Shown: positions 1 to 10,232 of the stretch, piece by piece
Position numbering within the stretch: the first letter of the stretch is position 1
How the letters are laid out: each line of letters begins with the position of its first letter
Assembly: GCF_000002515.2 (NCBI RefSeq)
Contig: NC_006042.1
Span: 1,054,001-1,118,000 of the forward strand
From: Kluyveromyces lactis
Taxonomy: Eukaryota > Ascomycota > Saccharomycetes > Saccharomycetales > Saccharomycetaceae
DNA: 64,000 nt
Direction: 5' to 3'
Notes under the pieces: generated by a model
Told to the model about the DNA's origin: nothing
What the model saw: only the letters and a program-made list of their open reading frames with translations
Databases searched by the model: none
Position numbers and translations under genes: made by a program

Positions 1-1528
1 TGTCATCGGAATATTCCTGAACTATTTTTTGACAGGATACGTTTTAAGGAAGTATTCTCCACCTTTGGGTAAATTGGTAAGTTTGAGATCAAGTTCCGAA
101 GGTGACTACTATAACTACCATTTGAATATGATCAATAACAGTGAGGAAATTGCCTTTTATCAGGGCACGAGTGTGGAAAGAAGTAAAGTCAATACGCTAT
201 ATGACAAATTGATGGATCAAATGCTACTTGTCGATCGGTCAAAGGTTGAATACAACATCATTGAAGATTACATTTTGAAATATACCTGGTCAGCATGGGG
301 TTATGTTTTTGCTTCTATCCCAATTGTACTTCGTACATGGGCTTCAGAGGAAACTAGTGAATCTGCCAATATGAAAGATTTTATCATGAACAAAAGATTA
401 ATGTTATCGCTAGCAGATGCAGGAACTAGGTTGATGCATTCTATCAAGGATATCTCACAGTTAACAGGTTATACCAATAGAGTGTTTGTTTTGTTGAAAG
501 TCTTACATAGGGTCCATGACTCCAACTTTGACTACGGGATGGTCAGTAGCTTTGATGAAGCAGAATTGAATGCAACTTCTACCACGGTGGTTTCGAACGG
601 CAAAACTGCTATTAGAGGAACTGTGCAGCATGATTTCAATGGTATCAGATTCGAAAATATTGACGTGGTTATTCCATCTGCTAGAGGGATTAACGGTACT
701 ACTTTGGTGAAGGGTCTTACCTTTCAAATCCCAGCAGTTATTAATCCAGAGCCTTCGTCATCAAAGCAAGTTTCATTAGCTAATGTTAGAGATCCATTGG
801 ATCAATCAAGGTTTATGATCAATCATGGCATGGGTAGTAGTTTGTTGATTCTCGGACCAAACAGTTGTGGTAAGAGCTCCATTGAAAGGATTTTGACTGA
901 AATTTGGCCAATTTATAACAAGAATGGGTTACTTTCAACCCCACCAAGTCACGATTTATTCTGTGTACCTCAACGTCCATATTTCATTCAGGGAGGTACC
1001 TTCAGAGACCAAATAATTTATCCAATGACTTATGAACAATTCCATGAAAGGGGACATAAAGACACATATTTGGTTCAGATACTACGCGAAGTTAGATTGG
1101 ACTATTTGTTGAAGAGAGATCGGGGTCTAAATTATTTCGATGCAATTGCTGACTGGAAGGATGTTTTAAGTGGGGGAGAGAAGCAAAGAATGAACTTCAC
1201 AAGAATAATGTTCCACAGACCAAGGTTCGTTGTTTTAGACGAAGCCACTAACGCTATCAGTGTTGATATGGAAGATCATCTTTTTACCATGTTGAAGAGA
1301 TACAGATTCAACTTCATATCCATCTCTCAACGCCCGTCTTTGATAAAATACCATGACTACCTATTGGAATTGACTAACGGAACTGATTGGAGCCTACAGG
1401 CATTAGGGTCAGACGAAGCTATTTTATCAATCGAAAATGAGATTGAAACCCTAAACCAAAAGCTAACAAAGGTAAAAGAATGGGAAAGGCAGAGAGATGA
1501 ACTACAGGCAAAGTTGACATTGGTGTGA
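1..1528 (+). CDS. PXA1: Peroxisomal long-chain fatty acyl-CoA ABC transporter, C-terminal part (Pxa1)
   Basis: Half-size ABC transporter that, with Pxa2, carries long-chain acyl-CoA into peroxisomes for beta-oxidation. The frame is open to the left edge (first whole codon at base 2), so the N-terminus and most membrane helices are missing; about 508 residues remain. The ATP-binding domain is intact: Walker [10 protein letters not shown] near residue 285, signature LSGGEKQR near 388 and Walker B VVLDEAT near 412. The EEIAFYQG stretch near the N-terminal side is the EAA-like loop of the ALD subfamily. A short C-terminal coiled coil ends the protein. Assignment to Pxa1 rather than Pxa2 rests on the convergent neighbour NOP53, which is also the S. 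cerevisiae neighbour (YPL147W-YPL146C). The gene stops 240 bp from the NOP53 stop. Confidence 0.9.
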   Translation, partial: VIGIFLNYFLTGYVLRKYSPPLGKLVSLRSSSEGDYYNYHLNMINNSEEIAFYQGTSVERSKVNTLYDKLMDQMLLVDRSKVEYNIIEDYILKYTWSAWGYVFASIPIVLRTWASEETSESANMKDFIMNKRLMLSLADAGTRLMHSIKDISQLTGYTNRVFVLLKVLHRVHDSNFDYGMVSSFDEAELNATSTTVVSNGKTAIRGTVQHDFNGIRFENIDVVIPSARGINGTTLVKGLTFQIPAVINPEPSSSKQVSLANVRDPLDQSRFMINHGMGSSLLILGPNSCGKSSIERILTEIWPIYNKNGLLSTPPSHDLFCVPQRPYFIQGGTFRDQIIYPMTYEQFHERGHKDTYLVQILREVRLDYLLKRDRGLNYFDAIADWKDVLSGGEKQRMNFTRIMFHRPRFVVLDEATNAISVDMEDHLFTMLKRYRFNFISISQRPSLIKYHDYLLELTNGTDWSLQALGSDEAILSIENEIETLNQKLTKVKEWERQRDELQAKLTLV

Positions 1529-1768
1529 AAAATTGGTTTGAAAATTTAAATCTGCCAAGTCAAATGAACTATTCTTGGTGTGTAGTTCAATCAGTAGTAA
1601 AAGTGTCGGATATTGTATTCATTACTATTATATAATATAATCACAGAGTTAATGAATCTATTAATATTTTGCTCTATATAAATTATGCAAGAAAAGCACA
1701 GGTACGTCTGTGTATTTTATTGTACAAATGGTACGGAATGATGTATAGAAAGAAAAGAGCAAATTAAT

Positions 1769-3103
1769 CTATTTGAAGTCCTTGTAAGTCCATTTCTCAG
1801 TGACTCTTGGTTTATATCTTCTACCTTTTCTAATAGGGATACGAGATTCTACCCTACCAGAACTTTGTAATGCTCTCACAGTGTCATATAGCAGATTACC
1901 TTCTGGTCTTAATTTTCTTAATGAATCTGATAGTTCATCTGAGAATTTCACCTCTAAATTGTCTTCCATGACGGAATGTTTAGTACCAAGCTTATGCTTC
2001 TTGTTCTTTTTAACTTTTCCGGCTGTAGAGACCGGATTTGGGACGGTGGATTCCACTTCCTGCTGAATTTCCTCTAATTTTTCAAGTTTGAGAACCTTTT
2101 CCTTCAATTTCTTTAATTCTTGCTGAAGTTTGACTTTTTCTTCGTGTCTTCTTTGTTTATTTCTCTGATATTTCGTTTTCTTTTTATTCTTAGTTGCTGG
2201 ATTCAGAGACAACTTAGTCTCTTCTCCCTCTTCTGAAAGGTCTTTATCATCAAGTTCTGATTCATTTTCTTCTTCTGAATCGGAGTCCTCTTCCTCCTTA
2301 TCTTCAATAGTATCCATCAAGTGTTGAATTCGTTGTTTATATTGTTCTAAAGCTATCCTGCGCTGTTCATTTATCAGCTCACCCTCATATTCAGTACTTA
2401 TAAGAGCCTCCCATTCTTCTTTGCTTGGATTATATGACTTTCCTGCATGTGGAATGACATCTCTTTCTTTGACAATTTCTGGCACGCGAGCAATGGAATC
2501 CGGCTTAACAGTTGCGACGGACCAACTAGTTGTAGACTGTTTTAAGAATCCATTTGGAAGTTTCTCTACTTCTTCTGGTGCTATCTTAAGCTTCAGTCCA
2601 GATGGTACTTTAACCTCCTTACCAGCATCTTCGCCCCATAAATCAAGGGATCCTGACTTCACAAGACCTTCTTTTGCAACTCTTGCTTTCAACTTACTTT
2701 CACCAATTTTTTTACCAGCTAAAGCAAGTAATCTGTCCAGTTCTTTCTTTGATACCCCTTGGATCTTATCATGTTTCTTGTTAGCAGTCTTTGGGTTGGT
2801 TAGAGCAGGCACTTTGGATTTAGACTTGATAGACTCCAAAATCTCGGTTGACTTCAGAGTTTTCTTGATTGCTTTCCTCTTCACTAATTTCTGCTTTAAA
2901 ACTTGGTCACCCTCAGTATCAACCGCAAAAAGCGCATCATCGCTAAGTTCTGTCAAATTCTGCTTACCATGAGTAGTCTCAAGGATCTGCTTCTCTTCGA
3001 GCTTGCGTTCCACATCGCTTATATCAATATTCTTTCTCCATGCCTTCTTACCTTTACGAGAAGATTGTTTGTACTGAGCTGGTCTGTCCTTAGATCCCGC
3101 CAT
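1769..3103 (-). CDS. NOP53: Ribosome biogenesis factor Nop53
   Basis: Nucleolar 60S assembly factor that recruits the exosome helicase Mtr4 for 7S pre-rRNA (ITS2) processing. It has 444 residues against about 455 in S. cerevisiae, an ATG start and no intron. Residues 58-62 read LFAVD, which fits the arch-interaction motif (LFx-hydrophobic-D) by which Nop53 binds the Mtr4 arch. The N-terminus (KGKKAWRKNIDISDVE) and the C-terminal RKGRRYKPRVTEKWTYKDF are typical of the GLTSCR2/Nop53 family. The middle has an acidic tract followed by a long lysine/glutamate coiled coil. It lies convergent to PXA1, as in S. cerevisiae. A PAC box about 110 bp upstream agrees with ribosome-biogenesis regulation. 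Confidence 0.95.
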   Translation of the reverse strand: MAGSKDRPAQYKQSSRKGKKAWRKNIDISDVERKLEEKQILETTHGKQNLTELSDDALFAVDTEGDQVLKQKLVKRKAIKKTLKSTEILESIKSKSKVPALTNPKTANKKHDKIQGVSKKELDRLLALAGKKIGESKLKARVAKEGLVKSGSLDLWGEDAGKEVKVPSGLKLKIAPEEVEKLPNGFLKQSTTSWSVATVKPDSIARVPEIVKERDVIPHAGKSYNPSKEEWEALISTEYEGELINEQRRIALEQYKQRIQHLMDTIEDKEEEDSDSEEENESELDDKDLSEEGEETKLSLNPATKNKKKTKYQRNKQRRHEEKVKLQQELKKLKEKVLKLEKLEEIQQEVESTVPNPVSTAGKVKKNKKHKLGTKHSVMEDNLEVKFSDELSDSLRKLRPEGNLLYDTVRALQSSGRVESRIPIRKGRRYKPRVTEKWTYKDFK

Positions 3104-3212
3104 AACTAACTATTTTGTCTGTTTGTTTGAGGTGGATTGTCCTGAATAGTATGGTAAGGATTAGTAAAACGATACGCCAGTCCCCGAGTATTAATTGTGT
3201 ACTTGAATTCAT

Positions 3213-3220
3213 CTCATCGC
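3213..3220 (-). promoter_or_regulatory. PAC box upstream of NOP53
   Basis: CTCATCGC on the plus strand is GCGATGAG read towards NOP53, the core of the PAC element bound by Dot6/Tod6 in ribosome-biogenesis promoters. It is embedded in degenerate CATCTCATCGC repeats and followed by a T tract at 3236-3249. It is 110 bp upstream of the NOP53 ATG. Confidence 0.65.
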
Positions 3221-3310
3221 ATCGCATCTCATCTCTTTTTTTTTTTTTCATCTTATTGGCATCGGATTGTCTAAATGAAAAATTGACATAAAAAAAAAGA
3301 AATATGATTA

Positions 3311-3325
3311 TTCTCCGGGTAACAT
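3311..3325. promoter_or_regulatory. Reb1-like site between NOP53 and HPR1
   Basis: The sequence around 3314-3323 contains CCGGGTAAC, which matches the Reb1 consensus (CGGGTAA). It lies in the gap between the NOP53 start and the HPR1 stop, about 210 bp upstream of NOP53, where Reb1 would help open the promoter. Base positions are good to a few bases. Confidence 0.5.
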
Positions 3326-3526
3326 TCACTTTCGAAGCAAAGTAAAGGATATCGATTCATAATAGACAAGGAGATAGCTGTCGAATGTCAATTAGGAGAG
3401 GAATAGTCTAGAATCGTGTGATATTGATAAGTAACATCTGTAATTGATAAAATAAATGATTCTTCAATCGAATTATATGCTATATATTTGAACGGATGTC
3501 TGAAAAAATATTACTGTATTGTTAGC

Positions 3527-5788
3527 CTACTCCGTGTGGGAGCTTCCTTCATGTTCTTTCGGCACCTCTACTTCTGTTTCTGTACTTTCTATTGTTTTAA
3601 GCTCTGTTGGTTCAGATTCAAGCGCTTTTTCCTTTTGAGCCTCAGCGTCAGCATCTGGTTCTTCAACTTCTTCCTCAAGTTTTTGTTTCTTCGAAACAGC
3701 TTGTTCTTCTTCATTCCCGTCAGCCTCTGGACTATCGTGTCTTCTCTTTAGTGAATCATTATCTTGATCATCAGGCGAAGTTGTTTTATCATTTTTTCCA
3801 TTTTCCAGAGTTTCTCTTTGACTTTTTATCTTCGCTTGAAGTAGATCTTTCCTTTCTTGTTCCTTGTCTTTGAAAAACTGTTCAGCCTCGGCGACTTGTT
3901 CGGAATGTTTCTTCTTTTTTGACTCTATTCTTTCGGCTAGCCGTCTTTTCTTAGATTCGATATCATTCCTAATGAGTTCTTCATTGGCGAACCCCGCCAG
4001 AGTAGTTTTTTCGCTGACCTTATTAAACTCAAACAAGTATTTCGGCCTCAAAGATCTTAGATTCTGCCATTGTTTTACTATGACATTATCAGTAGTGGTT
4101 TCATCACCATCAGTTTTTTCAGTTTTATCCTTGTATTCGGATATTATAGTGTCATATAGTTCTGAGGGATCTTGTCTATTGTTTTCTGAATACTTTCTCG
4201 CTAAATCTAAGCCTGATTGCACTTTCCATAGACCGTCTAATTTCTTATTGCCGAGTTTAATCCATCCGAATTTCTTGAATGCATTATTAGCTGTTGGTAC
4301 GGTAATCAAATCAGAGGACCAATGAATGTCTTTCAAATTTGAGAAATCACCGACTTTTTGATTGAGTGCATCCAATTCATTCTGAGCTAGATGATTCAAC
4401 AATTCATAAAATTGACGATCCCTAATTTCATAAAATGAAGAAATTCTGTTTAACTTCTTCGTTAAGAAATTGATAGCAGAATCGTTTTTATTTAGCACGT
4501 TGTCTCCATATTCAACACGCCATTTCGATGAATGGGACAATGAACTCTGATTAAAGATTTTGCCATAGTAGTGAACCAATGTATCATTGGAAATAATTTC
4601 CTTCAATAAGTAAAAAGTCAAATAAACTTGCGATATGACCAATTTCCTGAAATAGTCATATTCATATGCTTCAATCCGATCCTGAAAAGATCTAAGATCA
4701 AATAAGTCTAATTCTAACGGTAGCAATTGGATGATATTTTCTGACTTCGTAGATTCTAAATTGAATTCCTTCCAGAACTCAACTTTGGATGGGAAAATTG
4801 AATTTCTTGAGTCATCTGGTTCATCGTAAACGTTATCGATAAAGTTTAAAGGGTAGAAATCTTTACCATTAACCGCAGCTTCTTGTTTAGCATGCTTTTC
4901 ATTTTTTCCTTTTATCAAATTGTATAGTTCGGTTTCATAGACAAAGATCTCATCAACAAATCGATGAACGACAGGTTCGAGTGTGAGTTTGTCCCTTGGA
5001 TGAGAGAATAGCCAATGCAATGGATGAAGGAAGAAATCATCACAAATTTTCGTCCAATCAGAGAGAATAGTAGGAGATGAAGGCAAAGCCGGTAAGTGTG
5101 GAGCCCAAAACGTTTCAGGATATTCATCCGTAATTTTTGCCCTTCGATTAATATTGCAATGGTCATTAATAGGTATTAGCTGCGATATCCACCATAATAA
5201 TTTATGCACAAGCTCGAAATGATTAGGTGTGATGAAGAGAGAATGAGAATCGATGTTCTTGAAAAAAGTATCAATGCTGAAGAAAAGTTTTGCAGCTGGA
5301 GGCCTTATTCCCATTTTCAAGTTTGTTCCTCCATTAGATACAGGTTCCTTCGATAGGCCTTCTAAGTACCATGACAATCTTGATCTTAGGTACGTATAGA
5401 ATTGCCCCAGTTCATGCGGGAAGGTTAATGTCAGGATACAAGTTGCAGTTAGGTCAAAGAATAATGCGGCCCATACCTTAGATTCATCCTCCTCCCCAAC
5501 GTACTTTAAATGATAACAAAAGTCCAGTAAGACGCTTAGTTTGCGCATGTCTGTGTCTCCAGCATTTGTCACCAATTCGTTTAACAGCCCTTTCAATAGT
5601 AACTCTCTTTTACCTAATGATAGTTCCGTATCTAAAGAAAAAGAGCTGGATAGCACACCTTCAGAAATGTTCTCACGTTTCAAAGGTTCAGACAGCACAT
5701 TTTCAGGGATTGGTCTTTCTGGGTCTTCATACAACTTAATCTGCAATTGATCCACAATTTCGGCAAGTGAGCTCTCGAGATCTTCCAT
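3527..5788 (-). CDS. HPR1: THO complex subunit Hpr1
   Basis: Subunit of the THO/TREX complex that couples transcription elongation to mRNP assembly and export and limits R-loops. The 753-residue length equals the family norm (752 in S. cerevisiae), with an ATG start. The N-terminal two thirds is a helical THO-subunit-1 fold with long hydrophobic helices. From about residue 610 the protein becomes lysine/glutamate-rich coiled coil, then an acidic low-complexity tail (about 680-753), the region that in yeast Hpr1 contacts Mex67. RGP1 lies on the same strand beyond AVL9, so the S. cerevisiae order RGP1-HPR1 (YDR137W-YDR138W) is kept with one insertion. Confidence 0.92.
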   Translation of the reverse strand: MEDLESSLAEIVDQLQIKLYEDPERPIPENVLSEPLKRENISEGVLSSSFSLDTELSLGKRELLLKGLLNELVTNAGDTDMRKLSVLLDFCYHLKYVGEEDESKVWAALFFDLTATCILTLTFPHELGQFYTYLRSRLSWYLEGLSKEPVSNGGTNLKMGIRPPAAKLFFSIDTFFKNIDSHSLFITPNHFELVHKLLWWISQLIPINDHCNINRRAKITDEYPETFWAPHLPALPSSPTILSDWTKICDDFFLHPLHWLFSHPRDKLTLEPVVHRFVDEIFVYETELYNLIKGKNEKHAKQEAAVNGKDFYPLNFIDNVYDEPDDSRNSIFPSKVEFWKEFNLESTKSENIIQLLPLELDLFDLRSFQDRIEAYEYDYFRKLVISQVYLTFYLLKEIISNDTLVHYYGKIFNQSSLSHSSKWRVEYGDNVLNKNDSAINFLTKKLNRISSFYEIRDRQFYELLNHLAQNELDALNQKVGDFSNLKDIHWSSDLITVPTANNAFKKFGWIKLGNKKLDGLWKVQSGLDLARKYSENNRQDPSELYDTIISEYKDKTEKTDGDETTTDNVIVKQWQNLRSLRPKYLFEFNKVSEKTTLAGFANEELIRNDIESKKRRLAERIESKKKKHSEQVAEAEQFFKDKEQERKDLLQAKIKSQRETLENGKNDKTTSPDDQDNDSLKRRHDSPEADGNEEEQAVSKKQKLEEEVEEPDADAEAQKEKALESEPTELKTIESTETEVEVPKEHEGSSHTE

Positions 5789-6193
5789 CTTACTTTTAGG
5801 TTATCAATCTGCTTCAACCAATTCTTGAATAATAGCTGTTCTCTAGAGGAAAAACAAGATAATAACGCTAGCTCGATTGACTCCACGAACTATAAGGTTT
5901 TCCTCCCAAAATAGTTGGAAGACCACATTGTAGCTATAGCTATTCAGTAGGCTTTACCAATGTCAAAATTTCATAACAGTTGCTGAAATTTGTATATCAC
6001 GTGACCAAGTTTTTGAACGTGAAATGTTAGACCTTTAATATTATCAGGAACTGGGAATATGATGCTTTAAGAGACACTGGAATGTTAAACGACCAACACT
6101 GTACTGTTTCATTGGGTTTTTTGCACAGCTGAGCCATACAGAACTAACCAGAAGTACCAATTCCTTGCATTATATATTGGACGTTCGAAGGAC
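5789..6193. promoter_or_regulatory. Divergent HPR1/AVL9 promoter with Cbf1-type site
   Basis: This 405 bp divergent interval contains ATCACGTGA at 5996-6004, a perfect Cbf1/CDEI-type palindrome near the midpoint. The flanks are not a CDEII-like AT block with a CDEIII, so I read it as a promoter element and not as a centromere. No ORF or RNA gene was recognised here. Confidence 0.55.
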
Positions 6194-7885
6194 ATGAATA
6201 ACAACGTTGTGTTTGGGTGTGGTCTGGTAGACTTTCATCATACTCGAGGGCCAGAGATAGAATATTGGTACGACGGTGGAACAACAGCGTTGAATGTTAA
6301 TAATTTATGGGAATATTTACCCTTCCAGGCCCTTCCAGATGGTGCGCATTCTTACGAACAGAGTTTTACATATTTTACCTTGCTTTATGATGAAGTGAAT
6401 AAAAAATGTTGTTCTAGTGTGGGAGATTCCCTAAAAGATGGTGACCAAAGTGGACGATATAGTACGTTTTTTGCGATAAGTTGCTCCAAACAAATTCAGA
6501 GTGATACTTTGATAAAGAAACCGAAAGATGTCATACGGTCCACTGTTCAGAAGTCCCTTGTAGTAGTCTGCAGGAAACCAATTTTGGGACAGATTAAAGA
6601 CAAATTGGCAATAATTACCAATGCGTTGTTTATGCAAAGAGATTTCACAGATAAGACGATTATAGACACATTATATTCTAACTTGAACTCAATTGAGTAT
6701 GATGATCATGATGAAAGCCATCTTTATGTTGGGTTAAATTTAAGAAAGACCGTGTATGATCTACGGAAGGAAGTATTAGTTATTTTGAAAGCCATATTGC
6801 TAGAGAAGAAGGTTTTGTTCTATGGAAATGACGTGGAACAACTTTGTAACATTCAATTTGCGTTTATCAGTTTAATACCGTGTTTGCTCAGTAATATTCA
6901 AGACTGCGGCTCTCCTATGCTTGACACATATTCTAAAAATATGACCATGGTAAATTCATTCAAATCAAGCGATAGAGGATCTGTATTACGATTTTTAGGC
7001 TTCCCGTTGCAAATATTCACAAAAGGAGGATTTTTTTCTCCGTATGTCCCTCTACAACAGATGAACGACTTAACGGCCTCGGTCACAAAGTGGTTTGTTG
7101 CAGGAACTTCTAATACACTTCTCTTGGAGCAAAGCAAAACCCTATGCGATCTTCTTGTCAATATAGATGATTCCACTGTTCAAATTATGAACAAAAAGGA
7201 TAAAGATTTGCATCAAGCATTGCAATTGAGTCAAAGTGATAAAAAATGGATGGATGTCGTCATCCAATCTGTACTGAAGAGTTGGAACCAAGACGACTAC
7301 TCTACGTTGAGAAATTCGCAATTTGAAGGAAGCGAGGACTATATTCGTTGGCAATTTGAGGACTACCTTTCAGGGTTAGTTCTAACAGTAAAATTACTGG
7401 AATTCACGAAGAAATATAAAAACAATGCCGCTCTACTCAAAACTGTGGACGATTTAGCCACTACGGAACAGACTATTAATCAGTACAACTCTACTTGGGT
7501 TCGTGATTGGCAACACACAAATAATTATAGAATCTTCAAACAGTATACTGATGATCGCTTATTCGATGTTTTCGACAGCAGACATCCCTATAGAGGATCG
7601 GATGCCATGGCGGTTGTACAGCAAAGGTTCAACAAGATATTCTCTCGAAAGGAGAAGGGAGAGGACAAGAGCAGAGAAAGGCACCCGGAAGGTGAAATTG
7701 TCAATAAAGGAGGCATGAAAGACCACAACCGAGGGAATTGGTTCAAGAAAAAGGAAAAAAAAGGCTATCAAAATGATGGTCCTGAGAGCATTGCAACGAC
7801 TGATCCGTTGATCTTATCTAAAGATGATACTCAACCGACCGTGGCCGACATTCCAGGTGAGATAACGGAAAACCCATGGAGGTAG
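6194..7885 (+). CDS. AVL9: Avl9-family late secretory pathway protein
   Basis: Member of the conserved Avl9 (DENN-like) family, required for exocytic transport from the late Golgi when Vps1/Apl2 function is lost. The N-terminus VDFHHTRGPEIEYWY, then EYLPFQALPDGAHSYEQ, then ISCSKQI and LLEKKVLFYG follow the same order as human and yeast Avl9. The C-terminal WVRDWQHTNNYRIF and DSRHPYRGSDAM motifs are also conserved. At 563 residues it is shorter than the about 764 of S. cerevisiae Avl9, the difference being mainly in low-complexity parts. ATG start. The basic C-terminal tail (about 480-540) is likely disordered. It lies convergent to RGP1 with a 109 bp gap. Confidence 0.88.
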   Translation: MNNNVVFGCGLVDFHHTRGPEIEYWYDGGTTALNVNNLWEYLPFQALPDGAHSYEQSFTYFTLLYDEVNKKCCSSVGDSLKDGDQSGRYSTFFAISCSKQIQSDTLIKKPKDVIRSTVQKSLVVVCRKPILGQIKDKLAIITNALFMQRDFTDKTIIDTLYSNLNSIEYDDHDESHLYVGLNLRKTVYDLRKEVLVILKAILLEKKVLFYGNDVEQLCNIQFAFISLIPCLLSNIQDCGSPMLDTYSKNMTMVNSFKSSDRGSVLRFLGFPLQIFTKGGFFSPYVPLQQMNDLTASVTKWFVAGTSNTLLLEQSKTLCDLLVNIDDSTVQIMNKKDKDLHQALQLSQSDKKWMDVVIQSVLKSWNQDDYSTLRNSQFEGSEDYIRWQFEDYLSGLVLTVKLLEFTKKYKNNAALLKTVDDLATTEQTINQYNSTWVRDWQHTNNYRIFKQYTDDRLFDVFDSRHPYRGSDAMAVVQQRFNKIFSRKEKGEDKSRERHPEGEIVNKGGMKDHNRGNWFKKKEKKGYQNDGPESIATTDPLILSKDDTQPTVADIPGEITENPWR

Positions 7886-7994
7886 AAACCTTGGAACATT
7901 TCTCGTGTAACTTTTATTTAAAGGCAAGTGAATATATAAAGTATTTACAAGCTTCTGGTTCAATTCATTTCTTTTGGTCTTGTTACTGGGGCTT

Positions 7995-9788
7995 TTACCA
8001 GCCTGCTAGCTGTTTTTCTGTAGGCAAAACTGTAAGGGGCACGTGAAATACGAAATCGTATCCCTCCATGTCTCTTTTGGCATGGTATAGGGTACCTTTT
8101 CGGTCCTCATAGGTTTTACTCAATGATATTTCAGTGTTTTGCTCAGCTAATGGAATCATGACAAATTTAAATGTTAGCATCCATTTAAGTTGAAATATGT
8201 TTGTTTTAAATTGACTAGTAATGTAAGTCGTGGGAGAGCATTGAGGAATAAGTTTCATGCAAATCTTATCGCAATTATCGAAATTTGTAGCGTGAGTTTC
8301 GTAGACTAAAGTTCCCGAAGGCTTCTTCTTTGAGATATTTTCATCTGACGAGAATTTTGGATTAATCAACTCAAATGTTTCGATGGATGCTGTCACAGCA
8401 GTCACTTTAAAATTGGAATTATCTTCTACATTTTTCAAGTCAAGTATTATATCGATTTGATCGGAAACAGAGTACGCTGGTTTGGAGAGTTCTAAATTAC
8501 AAATGAACTTATCATTCATTTTTACAACATACTCAGTTTGTAATGACTGCAACTGCGATAGTAGCGAAGAATTGCTTTGCGTCTCATCAATAGAGTTCTC
8601 TGGGATACCTGTAAAATAAAATTGCGACAAGTTCATTCGGACTGAGGTTGAGGGTTCTGTTTCAAATTGTTGGCCTAATAATGAATCAATGGGTACGTCG
8701 GAATCATCATTTTCATTCCATTCTGAGACTACGTCTTTAAACTTTTGTTTCATGGCTTCAATCGAAGTTCCTGAAGGTTTCCCGATACTTGACACGCTCT
8801 TTCTTCTTATTTCTCTATCTAACTGGATGGATTGGCCTGTTAATTTCCTGGGTTTTGTAGATTTTATAGTACTCCCAACATCTTGAACTTTTCCCGGTGG
8901 TGTGATGAGTACTTCTCTATCAAGTGGCATCTCATATTGGCATATACTCTTATCAACAAACGGTTGTACAGAAATAGGGAAGTTGTAAAAGTGTTGGTGA
9001 GGGATATCTTCTGGAGCATTCACCGAAAGTCCCACCTGTACGACATATGATATATTGAAATGAGCAGAGTTCGTATAAGAAGGCGGAAGATCTTTCCCTA
9101 ATTGGTCCGTCTTGAACTTGAATAACCTAGTTTCGCCCGGCCCTAAAATCAATTCGGAGAATAAAAGCGTCTGTGGTATAAGTAAGAATGGCGCTTTTAT
9201 CCAATCACCGGTATCGATGGTCTCCGTAGACATCAAAGGGGCCACCTTCCGTGATATTTCGTCCATGCTCGTATCGAAGAAAGATGAAATGACGGTAGAC
9301 ATTGGGGAATTTTCATCAGTACTTGCGTTTTTGGAACCAATTCCTACCAATTGATGAACATTGGATCCTGTGTTTAGCATATCTGTATTTATTATTGCCT
9401 CATCCATAGAACACTGTCCGACGATTTGCACGAAGCAAGACATTAGATCCACGGGATTATGGAACTGCAATTTCTTCTTCAAAGCAAAAATTTGTTCCTG
9501 CAAAGCTTCATCTTTATACTTGTCTTCTTGCTGGAAAGTATTCCATAAAGTCCTCATTAACCATGGCTTGGACTCGTCATTATTCAGATTGGCCAAAAAC
9601 TTATCCCTTTTTTCCTCAAACACGACAAGTTTCTTCTCTAAAGATTCTTTCTGATGTTGTGAGCCCAAATGCTTTAACCTTATCAATAAACATATCGGTT
9701 CGCCAGCGAAACAAGGATTAGATTCGTGAATGATTTCCAGTCGAATATTCCCTCCAACAACAGCACGGTCCCTTCTATGAAGATGCAT
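7995..9788 (-). CDS. RGP1: Rgp1, subunit of the Ric1-Rgp1 GEF for Ypt6
   Basis: Rgp1 with Ric1 is the guanine nucleotide exchange factor for the Rab Ypt6 at the Golgi and promotes endosome-to-Golgi retrieval. The longest frame begins at GTG (9830). The first ATG gives MHLHRRDRAVVGG and 597 residues (S. cerevisiae 663), which I prefer. The start region RLEIIHESNPCFAGEPICLLIRLKHLGSQ is the conserved Rgp1 beginning of an arrestin-like beta fold. The C-terminal half resumes the same fold (about residues 430-590) after a linker rich in Ser/Thr and acidic residues. Its neighbours HPR1 (same strand) and AVL9 support the call by synteny and shared Golgi role. Confidence 0.88.
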   Translation of the reverse strand: MHLHRRDRAVVGGNIRLEIIHESNPCFAGEPICLLIRLKHLGSQHQKESLEKKLVVFEEKRDKFLANLNNDESKPWLMRTLWNTFQQEDKYKDEALQEQIFALKKKLQFHNPVDLMSCFVQIVGQCSMDEAIINTDMLNTGSNVHQLVGIGSKNASTDENSPMSTVISSFFDTSMDEISRKVAPLMSTETIDTGDWIKAPFLLIPQTLLFSELILGPGETRLFKFKTDQLGKDLPPSYTNSAHFNISYVVQVGLSVNAPEDIPHQHFYNFPISVQPFVDKSICQYEMPLDREVLITPPGKVQDVGSTIKSTKPRKLTGQSIQLDREIRRKSVSSIGKPSGTSIEAMKQKFKDVVSEWNENDDSDVPIDSLLGQQFETEPSTSVRMNLSQFYFTGIPENSIDETQSNSSLLSQLQSLQTEYVVKMNDKFICNLELSKPAYSVSDQIDIILDLKNVEDNSNFKVTAVTASIETFELINPKFSSDENISKKKPSGTLVYETHATNFDNCDKICMKLIPQCSPTTYITSQFKTNIFQLKWMLTFKFVMIPLAEQNTEISLSKTYEDRKGTLYHAKRDMEGYDFVFHVPLTVLPTEKQLAGW

Positions 9789-10232
9789 TGAATCCAAAAT
9801 TAGCAAGTCTCGAACAAGAAAAAAGAGCACAATCGCCTTCTATGACTATTGAATATGTTGAATCGTATGTTACTACTTCAGCCCCTTTTATCAGTGTATT
9901 CTCAAACACATAAACTATTTTCATCTCTTTCTTACTTCTATACAATGTTTATGATTGACAAAATCAGCATCTGAACCTTTAAATTTTGATCTCAAAACTG
10001 GTTTGAAATAAGTACACAGATTTCCATATTAAAGGCAAAAGATAAATGAAATAGATAAAGACCAAAAAAGTATATTACTTTACCTCTTGAGATGGGTGTT
10101 TTTTGTTCCCACCCTGAAACCCTTCTTAAGTAACAGCCGATTGTAGAAGGAACAAAATGTAGTTAGTACAGCGGGTTCCTAGAAATAGAAAGGTCTAATC
10201 TGGAAAAAAGTAAAAAAATAATGATACGAAAT
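9789..10232. other. Intergenic, RGP1 promoter and tRNA-Arg 3' flank
   Basis: This 444 bp holds the RGP1 upstream region. At the right end, A tracts (10204-10219) read on the minus strand as T runs and serve as the Pol III terminator of tRNA-Arg. I see no ORF or further RNA gene here. Confidence 0.5.

Noticed and set aside
5990-6200. Centromere (CDEI-like ATCACGTGA)
   Set aside because: There is no long, very AT-rich CDEII block and no CDEIII with TTCCGAA nearby. The site fits a Cbf1 promoter element.
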